Below, piece by piece: positions 28,429 through 36,442 of a stretch of DNA of 36,442 nt (position 1 is its first letter; each line of letters opens with the position of its first letter). The DNA comes from Candidatus Geothermarchaeota archaeon. GTDB taxonomy: Archaea > Thermoproteota > Nitrososphaeria > Geothermarchaeales > JDFR-13. Position numbers and translations under genes: made by a program. The notes beneath the pieces were generated by a model. That model was not told where the DNA came from. It searched no databases and saw only the letters and a program-made list of their open reading frames with translations. The stretch covers positions 1-36,442 of the forward strand of contig WAKC01000039.1 in NCBI GenBank assembly GCA_015523605.1, written 5' to 3'.

Positions 28429-29648
28429 GAGTGCTCCATCCATATTCCAGACTTCTTCAAACCATCTCTTATCTTCTTTACAGCCTCGGTGGTGGGTACC
28501 TCAACAATTATCCTTAGCAGAGTATATCCTGGAGGTGAGTAGATATCCATTCTATCATGGAATACATCAACTATATTACCTCCATTCCTGGCTATTATCC
28601 CCGTAATCTTATTTAGGGTGCCTGGTACATCTAATGCATATCCTTCTAAAGTGACTATTTTTCCGGCCTCGGATAATCCCCTCAGTAATATTCTATATAT
28701 GTATGTCAAATCAATGTTTCCTCCTGACAATAGGAGCACAGTCTTCTTACCTCTAAATATCTCTCTATATCCATCAAATATCGTGGCGACTGTTGTGGCG
28801 CCGGCTCCTTCAACAACCAGTTTATTGCGTTCGAGTAGGAAGTATATAGCTTGTGCAATAGACTTTTCAGTGACTGTTATAACTTCGTCTACATATCTCT
28901 TGATGAATTCAAAGGTTATATCGCCGAGCTTCTTAGCAGCCAATCCATCAGCCAGTGTAGGCTTAAGCTCAACCTCGGTCAACTCACCCTTCTTCAATGC
29001 CTCAGAAGCTTTAGGTGCGGCTTCGCTCTCAACGCCGATCACCTTAATCTCAGGCTTTAATTTCTTGGCTATATATGCTATCCCAGATATAAGGCCGCCA
29101 CCGCCTATCGGGACTACGATGTTATCTACGTCATATAATTCGTTTAGGATCTCCCATGCTAATGTCCCTTGTCCCGCGATTATCACTGGGTCATTGAAGG
29201 GATGTACAAACTCATAGTTCCGCTCCTTAGCTATCTGATAACCCTTTTTAAATAACTCTGCAAAGGATGCATCTAGCAGGACAACCTCTCCACCATAGTT
29301 TTTGGTGGCCTCCACCTTCGATATACTGGCGTTATGGGGCATTACGATAACAGATTTCAAGTTATATATACTGGCTGCATATGCCACTCCCTGTGCATGG
29401 TTCCCAGCGGATACCGCTACAACCCCCTCAACCTTATCCTTCAACTGGGATATCTTTGTAATGGCTCCTCTAACCTTGAAGCTTCCAGTCTTCTGGAGAT
29501 TCTCACATTTCAAGTATATATCTCCCTCTACAATATTCGATAATGTCTTGCTATGCTCCATAGGAGTTTTATGGATATATTTGTAGACGGTTTCAATTGC
29601 ATGTTGGAAGTTCCTATCCACCTTAGAAATTATCTCTTCAAATTCCAA
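28425..29648 (-). CDS. Threonine ammonia-lyase (threonine dehydratase) with C-terminal ACT domain
   Basis: PLP-Lys motif KTGSFKVRGA, VAVSAGNHAQGVAYAA, VPIGGGGLISG, ACT region VTLEGYALDVPGTLNKITGIIARNGGNIVDV. TTG start set by an immediately preceding in-frame TAA and a GGTG SD. Confidence 0.94.
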   Translation of the reverse strand: MEFEEIISKVDRNFQHAIETVYKYIHKTPMEHSKTLSNIVEGDIYLKCENLQKTGSFKVRGAITKISQLKDKVEGVVAVSAGNHAQGVAYAASIYNLKSVIVMPHNASISKVEATKNYGGEVVLLDASFAELFKKGYQIAKERNYEFVHPFNDPVIIAGQGTLAWEILNELYDVDNIVVPIGGGGLISGIAYIAKKLKPEIKVIGVESEAAPKASEALKKGELTEVELKPTLADGLAAKKLGDITFEFIKRYVDEVITVTEKSIAQAIYFLLERNKLVVEGAGATTVATIFDGYREIFRGKKTVLLLSGGNIDLTYIYRILLRGLSEAGKIVTLEGYALDVPGTLNKITGIIARNGGNIVDVFHDRMDIYSPPGYTLLRIIVEVPTTEAVKKIRDGLKKSGIWMEHS

Positions 29649-29681
29649 TTAGGACACCGATAGATATATACCTAATCCAGA

Positions 29682-29697
29682 TTATAACATGTTATAA
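29682..29697. promoter_or_regulatory. 16-bp perfect palindrome overlapping the presumed TATA box of the threonine dehydratase gene
   Basis: TTATAACATGTTATAA is its own reverse complement; it lies 34 nt upstream of the TTG start. Confidence 0.6.
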
Positions 29698-29705
29698 ATA
29701 CATAT

Positions 29706-30632
29706 CTAATCCTCCCTACCCCCCAATACAAGGGTTATCCCTAATATTGTTATGCCCATATAAACGATGATATAGGGGGAGAGGTATTCTTTAAAGAGGA
29801 TATAGGCTAGTATGGATGATACGATGGGCTCTGTAATCACAGGTGCTGTTACCGCGGCCAGTTTCATCCTCTTCAACAGGTAGTTTAGAAGTGTATGACC
29901 CCCAAGCATCGGGACCGTACCTAGTAGGAGGAGATAGAAATATGATTCTAATGGATATCCGGTCATAGGCTCCCCGATTATGTAAACCATAACTAAGCTG
30001 GTTAAAGCCGCGGTAGTATATACATATCCGGTATATGTCATTGTATCGATATTCATACGGATATACTTTCCGATAGCGAAGTAGATTGCGACGGCTATCA
30101 TCCCTAAAAATGAAAGTATACTCCCTAAAATCGGGTCTCCACCCGGTGGAGCAACACCTTCTCTAAACGACTCTATAGATAAGAGGGCTACACCGGAGAA
30201 GGTAAGCCCTATACCAGTATACTCCTTCATAGTATAACGTTCTCCAAAGAAGATGGTTCCTATGACGGCTAAGAGGGCTGGATATCCGTCGACTATAGTG
30301 ACGCTCGGACCTACATTGAGGTGTTGGAGGCTCCACATCCACAGGCCAAAGTGTAATGCCAATGATACTCCGGAGATAACCATATAAAAAACTTCCTTTG
30401 GTGTAGGCTTCTGTAGGGGAGTACCACGTCTAAAAAGGAGTAGCAGTGCAAGTGTCAGAATCGATCCTATTATGAGTCTCCATGAAGCTGCTACGAATCC
30501 GTGTACAGATGCCAGTCTAACAAGTATTGATGCTGCCGATACGTTGACCAATGCTATAGATAATATGATATAATCGAGTGTCCTACTCTCCCTGAACTTC
30601 AAGCATCTACCCCCATATACATATCTACTCAA
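29706..30632 (-). CDS. EamA/DMT superfamily transporter
   Basis: About ten hydrophobic segments; EamA-like [44 protein letters not shown] repeated in the second half. Confidence 0.88.
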   Translation of the reverse strand: MSRYVYGGRCLKFRESRTLDYIILSIALVNVSAASILVRLASVHGFVAASWRLIIGSILTLALLLLFRRGTPLQKPTPKEVFYMVISGVSLALHFGLWMWSLQHLNVGPSVTIVDGYPALLAVIGTIFFGERYTMKEYTGIGLTFSGVALLSIESFREGVAPPGGDPILGSILSFLGMIAVAIYFAIGKYIRMNIDTMTYTGYVYTTAALTSLVMVYIIGEPMTGYPLESYFYLLLLGTVPMLGGHTLLNYLLKRMKLAAVTAPVITEPIVSSILAYILFKEYLSPYIIVYMGITILGITLVLGGRED

Positions 30633-31005
30633 TATATGCTATAGCCTCAACCTCCAAATCCACTCCTTTAGGTAGATTCGATACTCCTACAACCACCCTT
30701 GAAGGCTTTGAACTACTGAAATACTCACTATATATCTTGTTAAACTCCCCATACATGTTAATATCCTTGAGATATACCGTCACCTTTACAACGTCGTCGA
30801 GACTCCCTCCAGCAGCCTCAACAATAGCCTTTATATTATCCAAAACTCTCCTGACCTTCTTCTCAAAATCCCCTTCAACAAGTTCTCCAGTCTCAGGATC
30901 TAATGGTATCTGACCAGCTACAAATAGGAAGGGACCTGCCTGAATACCCTGGCTATATGGGCCTACTGGCTTAGGGGCTTTATCTGTCGAGATGACCTTC
31001 TTCAT
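30625..31005 (-). CDS. ridA: RidA (YjgF/UK114) family enamine/imine deaminase
   Basis: [34 protein letters not shown] ... [12 protein letters not shown] ... [25 protein letters not shown]. Confidence 0.96.
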   Translation of the reverse strand: MKKVISTDKAPKPVGPYSQGIQAGPFLFVAGQIPLDPETGELVEGDFEKKVRRVLDNIKAIVEAAGGSLDDVVKVTVYLKDINMYGEFNKIYSEYFSSSKPSRVVVGVSNLPKGVDLEVEAIAYIE

Positions 31006-31091
31006 AGGAATAAATATCTTATTTAGTTATACTTAACCATTTAAATAGCCTTTTAAAATATTGAATACAAGGTAGATGCAGGTGTATAGAT

Positions 31092-31952
31092 GTGTCGGAA
31101 AAAACGGTTTATACATCATATGTATTTGTAGGTCTAATCACGATACTTCTGATATTCTATTTGGGGATATCCGTATCATCGGGATTCTCTGTTGAAGGTG
31201 CTATTTATATTGAGTCTGATGGTGTACCTAGAATAGTTTTAAATGGGACTGTGGAGAGGAGTCTTGAAAAGATACCCCTCCCAGCTAAGCCTCTCCCAGC
31301 CTCGGTAGCTTTATATGTAAATGGGGAGTTGATAGCCCCAATAGTTGTAAACAATAGTGTGGTAATATCAAGTAGCCCAGGAAGTGAGTTCAGTATCTCA
31401 TATATACCCGAGACCAATATCCAGGATGGTATAGTCATGTTTACATACTTTTCAGATTTCGAGTCATATATCTATGTAGATAAGAATATAGTCCTCCTCA
31501 GCTTACCGACCAACATCTTAGACTCCAGCTATATAGACAATACCTTAGTAATCAAGTTTAAGGGCGGCTATGACATTCAATATGCAGTTAAAGAAGGGGT
31601 TACAACTCCTCCGCCTGAGGTTGATGGCACCAACCTCATGGATATACTCCCGATACTCGTCATTGTATTAGGAGGGGCTGGGATTGCATCTCTTCTACTC
31701 CTTAGGAGGAGGGGGAAGTCTAACACGGAGGAGATAATCGAAGAGTTTATAGATGAGACTGACCGAGCCATATTGGATGTACTTAAAGAAAAAGGAGGCG
31801 AGCTATACCAGAGTGAGATAATGCGGATATTAGGTATTCCCAAGACCACATTGTGGAGACACCTACGTAGGTTGGAAGTATTGGGCTATGTGGAGATTAA
31901 GAAGGAGTATAAGAGGAATAGGGTTATACTGAAGCGTCACTATAGCTCCTAA
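31092..31952 (+). CDS. Membrane-anchored winged-helix protein, paralogue of 25935-26801
   Basis: N-terminal TM, beta ectodomain, TM ILPILVIVLGGAGIASLLLL, C-terminal wHTH DRAILDVLKEKGGELYQSEIMRILGIPKTTLWRHLRRLEVLGYV. GTG start with AGGTG SD. Confidence 0.8.
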   Translation: MSEKTVYTSYVFVGLITILLIFYLGISVSSGFSVEGAIYIESDGVPRIVLNGTVERSLEKIPLPAKPLPASVALYVNGELIAPIVVNNSVVISSSPGSEFSISYIPETNIQDGIVMFTYFSDFESYIYVDKNIVLLSLPTNILDSSYIDNTLVIKFKGGYDIQYAVKEGVTTPPPEVDGTNLMDILPILVIVLGGAGIASLLLLRRRGKSNTEEIIEEFIDETDRAILDVLKEKGGELYQSEIMRILGIPKTTLWRHLRRLEVLGYVEIKKEYKRNRVILKRHYSS

Positions 31953-32023
31953 ATCCTGTGTTCCATATGTTCCGCGTCATCCCTTAATATAGTGAAACAT
32001 ATTCTATTCCACTCGGTGAAAAC

Positions 32024-33985
32024 ATGAATAGAGGTTTAATAGCACTATCAATACTTGGGATGTTACTGGCGAGCATTGGATTGGGGTTCTTGGGCGTTGG
32101 CTATGCACAGACACAAGACCCGGTTAAGGAGTTGCTGATTAGGGAGATAACGGTTTATAGAGATGCTATAACGAGGATATTGGATCTAGTGACTGATGAG
32201 ACTCCCTATATCCAGGAGATTAGAGATTATCTTGCCACTTTAAACGCTACAGACCTTAACTCACTTTCTCAGGAGGAGCTGGAGACGATAAGAGATACGC
32301 TTAAGGATTATTTCGATACTCTAAGGGAGATGGTCTCGGTAGACCCAACAATTGGTGAGGAGGTTAGAAAGAGGATTATGGAGGAGGTCTCAGCGGTTAT
32401 CGAGCTTATAGTAGAGAAATATAATATGACTTCCATGAGGGAGTTATACGACCAGGTTAGACAGTATATTGCTACTGGCGAGGTTGACAAGGCCTTAGAG
32501 ATATTGGGTGAGCTTGATAAGGTATTAAGTGAGGTTAGCGTGGACACTCAATCGGAGGAGATTATAAGTGGGATACTGGATATGCTTAGATCCCTAAGTA
32601 GGGATGGTAATGCAACCTCAGTAGAGGCGTTGAATCTGAGTATTGAGAATATTAAGTCGGCCATTGAGGTTTTAATCGATGTTAAGGAATATCTAAGGTC
32701 GATAAATGCTTCTGAAGAGAGTATATTGGCTGTAGACCTTGCTATATCTACACTCAACTCAACAGTATCGATACTTGAGAATGTTAAGTCGAAAGTGGGT
32801 GATACTGTTGTTCCTGGCGAGGTCGGTAAGGCTGTGAATACTACTATGACGGCTGAACTTTTGAGTGAGATTGCAGAGTATAGATGGAAGGTCTCAGCAT
32901 TACTTAACGAGTCCAATAGGCTGGAGAATATGTCGTTGGCCATGAACAAGAGCTATCTATTAACGCTTATAGAAGAGGCTAGAACTGTACTGGTAAATGC
33001 ATCTAACTATCTGAATAAGTCTGAAGCGGCTGCTGTGGAAGGCAACTTGACTGAGGCCTTCAACCTATTCAATAGGGCTAAGGTGGCTGTTGACTATGCA
33101 GAGGAGATCCTCGAGGATGTAGCCAAGGTTTTGGGTACAGAGCTTAAATATAAAGATGAGTATATAGAGAAACCCCTCCCAATGCTGGCTGGTAAATTGG
33201 AAGACCTATCGGGTGATATACAGGAGCTCATGGCAGAAGCGCAGAGGCTGATGAATAATAGTGAGGTGCAAAACAATAACGTGACCCTGACGATGGTCCA
33301 AAAGGCATTAGAATATCTTAACAATGCATCCACATTACTAGATAACGCATGGATACAGTTCTACGCTGGAAACTATACAGAGGCGCTTAAACTATACCGC
33401 GAAGCCTATAAAATGTATGAGGCTGCAGAGCTAAATATTGAGATGGTTAGGGAATGGCTTGATGAGAGTGATGATAGGGATGTCATGGGCCCGATGCTAG
33501 ATAGGATATATGAGTATAAGGAGGAGATTGAGGAACTGAGTACCTGGGCTCTTAGCCTTTATAACAAGGCCGTTGAGAAGAATAACAGTGAGGCTGCACA
33601 GCTAATTCTCGATGCTCAAGAGAAGCTTAAGAATGCTTCAGACCTTCTATACCAAGTCTCAGATCTACTTGCTATAGGGGCATATAATGAGGCATCTGAT
33701 ATTCTAAGTCAGGTAGCTATGCTAATCTCAGATGCAAGACAGAATCTAAATAAAGCGGCTGCAAAGCTTGATGCGATGATGTGGGATGATGGAGATGACG
33801 ACGACACGGATGACGATTCAGACGATGGAAAGGGTGATGGCCGAGAAGGGCATGATGACTGTGAGGACTGTGGCAACGATGGTGATGGAAGGAATGATGG
33901 CGGAGATAGAGAAGGAGGTAGGGACGATTCTGGTAGGAGGAACGGGGATGATAGAGACCGGGGTGATGAAGACGAGAGAGAGTAA
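32024..33985 (+). CDS. Secreted alpha-helical repeat protein with Asp/Gly/Arg-rich C-terminal tail
   Basis: Signal peptide; repeated helical units (AAAVEGNLTEAFNLFNRAKVAVDYAEEIL, WIQFYAGNYTEALKLYREAYKMYEAAEL); many N-x-S/T sequons; tail DDGDDDDTDDDSDDGKGDG...DEDERE. GGTGA SD. Confidence 0.75.
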   Translation: MNRGLIALSILGMLLASIGLGFLGVGYAQTQDPVKELLIREITVYRDAITRILDLVTDETPYIQEIRDYLATLNATDLNSLSQEELETIRDTLKDYFDTLREMVSVDPTIGEEVRKRIMEEVSAVIELIVEKYNMTSMRELYDQVRQYIATGEVDKALEILGELDKVLSEVSVDTQSEEIISGILDMLRSLSRDGNATSVEALNLSIENIKSAIEVLIDVKEYLRSINASEESILAVDLAISTLNSTVSILENVKSKVGDTVVPGEVGKAVNTTMTAELLSEIAEYRWKVSALLNESNRLENMSLAMNKSYLLTLIEEARTVLVNASNYLNKSEAAAVEGNLTEAFNLFNRAKVAVDYAEEILEDVAKVLGTELKYKDEYIEKPLPMLAGKLEDLSGDIQELMAEAQRLMNNSEVQNNNVTLTMVQKALEYLNNASTLLDNAWIQFYAGNYTEALKLYREAYKMYEAAELNIEMVREWLDESDDRDVMGPMLDRIYEYKEEIEELSTWALSLYNKAVEKNNSEAAQLILDAQEKLKNASDLLYQVSDLLAIGAYNEASDILSQVAMLISDARQNLNKAAAKLDAMMWDDGDDDDTDDDSDDGKGDGREGHDDCEDCGNDGDGRNDGGDREGGRDDSGRRNGDDRDRGDEDERE

Positions 33986-34044
33986 CATTACATCCTTTTC
34001 CCCATTATTTTTATATAAAAAGAAGGGTTGTGGATGTATCTAAC

Positions 34045-35775
34045 CTATTTCTTAAGTTTCTCATTTAGGAATAGTATAGCGGGTAGCACTATCTTAACTA
34101 TATCGTCGATCCTGGATATTGTATGGCCCATCTCCGGTATTATATGCATCTCAAATGGATGTCTCTTCTCCAGTAATTTATAGACATAATTCAAAACAGG
34201 TTTTAACGGTGTCCTTGTATCGTACTGTGGATGTATGATACATAGTGGAACCTTCAAATTATCTACGAAGTGAATTGCACTCCTATCTTTCCTAAGCTCA
34301 GCATTTCTATCGAATAACGTATCTATGAAGGATTTGAAGATGGGGTCACTCAACTCATAGGTTAGATCCCAATCTACTATCCCCGCTCCAGCAACTCCAA
34401 CATCCCATACATCAGGCTTCTTCACCGTTGCAAGGAACGTCATAAAACCTCCATAGCTGTAGCCCATAATGGCGGTTTTATCGGCCAGTCCGATATCCTT
34501 TGCATATTTGGTTGCAGCTACTACATCCTCCATATCCATCCCGCCAGGATCTCCAATATCCAGCTTCATAAACCATGAGCCATAACCTGTCGAGCCTCTA
34601 AAGTTTGGAGCCACCACATGATATCCGGCTATGACAAGTGCACCCATCAATATACTCCAGGAATCTAGCACATGGCTCCATGGCCCTCCATGCACATATA
34701 TAACTGTCGGTCCAGGCTTTGGAGCATCACTCTCTATTATATATGTGGGTATCTCCAGACCATCCACACTCTTAATCCATACATGCTCGGTCTTCCTAAA
34801 CATCTTCTTTAGATCCTCATCCATCACACTCTCGATTACAGGCTTAAACTCGCCATTGACAACCTTATATATAGAGTTTGGCTGTGTGAAGGATGTATAG
34901 TTGACGTACACCTCACCTTTATACTCATTTACAGAGCCTACTACACCCCTCTCATATCTAATCTCAACACCGTCTATGAATGTTCTGTAACCCTCTCGAG
35001 TATTTACTGTATACCACATCTTTCCATCATAGGTCCATCCATAGCCTAGGAAGTCTAAGGGCTCTACATCCGATGGCATCTCAACCTCTTTAGGATTCAA
35101 TTCATCCTGATCCATGATATAGAGTTTATTACTTCCTTCATAGTCTGACGTGAAGAGTACCTTACCATTATAGACTGTTGGAGCGCTGTTCATAGAACCC
35201 TCTTTAGGGGTATAAACTGTAAACTCACCCTTCTCTACGTCATATCTAAATATCTCGTAGCTCCTAGGATTTCCATGTAGCTGTCCAACTCCGAAGATAT
35301 ATTTACCGTTGAAGTCTGAGGTAAACATTAGAGCCATTTTTGTATATAGCTCCTCGGCCTTACCCCCTATATCAGCCATATATAGTGAGACGCCCTTCTC
35401 TGAAGCACCCGTATAAACAATCCTCTTTTCATGCATAGCCACACCTATAACTCTAGTTGGCCTCATCTCAATGGCAGGCTCCTCCTTATCCCCTAAAACA
35501 CTGTTTATATAGAGTTGGGTAAGCTCCATCCCCTTAGTTGTATCCCTACCGTATACCAGAAAGTCATACTCTGGCTTTGGCTTGACAAGTGAGGTGACCC
35601 TCTCCCCAGAAACTGGTCTCTTATCACTACCGTCTAACTCACTGCTCCATATACGAAGTATATTCTCAGTCGAGGAATAGTATATCAGTCTCTCACCAGC
35701 TATCCCCAACATCGAATAAATAGGTGTCTTAGCCAACCTCTCAAACCTATCGATCAACTCTGAATAGCTATTCAT
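34045..35775 (-). CDS. S9 family (prolyl oligopeptidase / acylaminoacyl-peptidase-like) serine peptidase
   Basis: Beta-propeller-like N-terminus; nucleophile GYSYGGF; HPQYDTRTP Asp; MGHTISR His. Confidence 0.93.
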   Translation of the reverse strand: MNSYSELIDRFERLAKTPIYSMLGIAGERLIYYSSTENILRIWSSELDGSDKRPVSGERVTSLVKPKPEYDFLVYGRDTTKGMELTQLYINSVLGDKEEPAIEMRPTRVIGVAMHEKRIVYTGASEKGVSLYMADIGGKAEELYTKMALMFTSDFNGKYIFGVGQLHGNPRSYEIFRYDVEKGEFTVYTPKEGSMNSAPTVYNGKVLFTSDYEGSNKLYIMDQDELNPKEVEMPSDVEPLDFLGYGWTYDGKMWYTVNTREGYRTFIDGVEIRYERGVVGSVNEYKGEVYVNYTSFTQPNSIYKVVNGEFKPVIESVMDEDLKKMFRKTEHVWIKSVDGLEIPTYIIESDAPKPGPTVIYVHGGPWSHVLDSWSILMGALVIAGYHVVAPNFRGSTGYGSWFMKLDIGDPGGMDMEDVVAATKYAKDIGLADKTAIMGYSYGGFMTFLATVKKPDVWDVGVAGAGIVDWDLTYELSDPIFKSFIDTLFDRNAELRKDRSAIHFVDNLKVPLCIIHPQYDTRTPLKPVLNYVYKLLEKRHPFEMHIIPEMGHTISRIDDIVKIVLPAILFLNEKLKK

Positions 35776-35818
35776 GACAATTCACTATATAATCCCTCGA
35801 CAGATATAAAATTGGTTG

Positions 35819-36073
35819 TCAAGACCACTCGACAATAGGGAGCTCTGGATCCTCAATCACCAAAACCTTGTCGAGGATTGAATTCTCAATCTTCATAATC
35901 CTCCGGCCAAGCCTAACTATAGAATATTTTTCTCCCCTATGGATTAGGATAATGGGATTACCTGGGTAGAAACCCATATTAAAATATCTATAAATCTTCT
36001 CATCCACCTCAACATATACAACCCGGCCCCTAAAGCCAGTATCTGCTTCAGACAGTTTAAATACTTTATACAT
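35819..36073 (-). CDS. FeoA-like SH3-fold small protein
   Basis: NMGFYPGNPIILIHRGEKYSIVRLGRRIMKIENSILDKVLV follows the FeoA pattern (mG..pG..i......y.v.l....i.i....a..i.V). Confidence 0.65.
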   Translation of the reverse strand: MYKVFKLSEADTGFRGRVVYVEVDEKIYRYFNMGFYPGNPIILIHRGEKYSIVRLGRRIMKIENSILDKVLVIEDPELPIVEWS

Positions 36074-36118
36074 ACTACATAAGGATATTTGAGGATGGTA
36101 ATATTTAGGTGAGTCTAT

Positions 36119-36442
36119 ATGGAATTAAAGGATTTACAGAAGCTACAGAAGGAATTTGACCTCAAGTATTTCCCAGAGTTTTGGAGGATAAAGGATTATG
36201 AAGACTTCTTAGATAGGCTGGAATATCTCACTGTGGCTCTTGCGGGAGAGGTGGGTGAATTCGCCAATTTAGTTAAGAAGATGAGGAGGGAGTATCTACA
36301 TCGTAAAGTGGAGAAGAGGGATGTGATGGAGGATTTGAAGGAGGAGCTTACCGACGTATTTATATATGTATTGATAACGGCGAATCTACTGGATATGGAT
36401 CTGGAGGAATGGTTCCATGATAAATCCAATCGAAATAGGGAC
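36119..36442 (+). CDS. MazG-like nucleotide pyrophosphohydrolase, truncated by the window edge
   Basis: Not in the ORF track because there is no stop. ATG at 36119 gives MELKDLQKLQKEFDLKYFPEFWRI...LTVALAGEVGEFANLVKKMRRE...EELTDVFIYVLITANLLDMDLEEWF, with MazG EVGE and EExxD motifs. Confidence 0.82.
   Translation, partial: MELKDLQKLQKEFDLKYFPEFWRIKDYEDFLDRLEYLTVALAGEVGEFANLVKKMRREYLHRKVEKRDVMEDLKEELTDVFIYVLITANLLDMDLEEWFHDKSNRNRD

Noticed and set aside
33786-34043. 85-aa Met/Thr/Glu-rich ORF
   Set aside because: Out-of-frame reading of the GAT/GGA-rich tail of the helical protein; composition is explained by the repeat.
35775-35821. TGACAA ... TTGTCA inverted repeat between the S9 peptidase and FeoA-like genes
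   Set aside because: 6-bp arms separated by 35 nt; likely chance.
1-36442. CRISPR arrays, transposons, tRNA/rRNA genes, toxin-antitoxin or restriction systems
   Set aside because: Looked for regular direct repeats, transposase motifs and tRNA T-arm sequences by eye; none found. The MazG-like gene at the right edge is a nucleotide pyrophosphohydrolase relative, not evidence of a MazEF toxin system.

Overview
This 36.4 kb window looks archaeal and probably thermophilic. The basis is A/T-rich intergenic regions with TATA-like boxes, GGAGGTGA/GGTGA Shine-Dalgarno (SD) sites inside operons, heavy AGG/AGA/ATA codon use and archaeal-type protein families. It is densely coding and mostly metabolic and transport genes: isoaspartyl peptidase/asparaginase, pyruvate phosphate dikinase, saccharopine dehydrogenase-like, a divergent split liv branched-chain amino acid ABC locus, a 1554-aa membrane-anchored subtilase, CoA-type NUDIX, geranylgeranyl reductase family, M28 peptidase, DUF1152-like, potD-potB-potC without an adjacent potA, APH-like kinase plus CysC-like kinase, threonine dehydratase-EamA-RidA, S9 peptidase, FeoA-like and a truncated MazG-like gene. 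I see no CRISPR array, tRNA, rRNA or transposon. The observations most worth following up are: (1) a probable unannotated C/D box sRNA at about 5085-5140, whose 12-nt D guide has an 11-nt complement to the conserved archaeal 16S AACUUAAAGGA segment; (2) two paralogous pairs of secreted helical-repeat protein plus membrane-anchored winged-HTH protein (24511-26801 and 31092-33985), possibly an undescribed surface-sensing module; (3) helically phased AAATGTAT sites, including an 11-bp perfect inverted repeat, between the divergent liv operons; (4) a 16-bp perfect palindrome over the likely promoter of the threonine dehydratase gene. All family calls come from motif recognition by eye. No database search was run.
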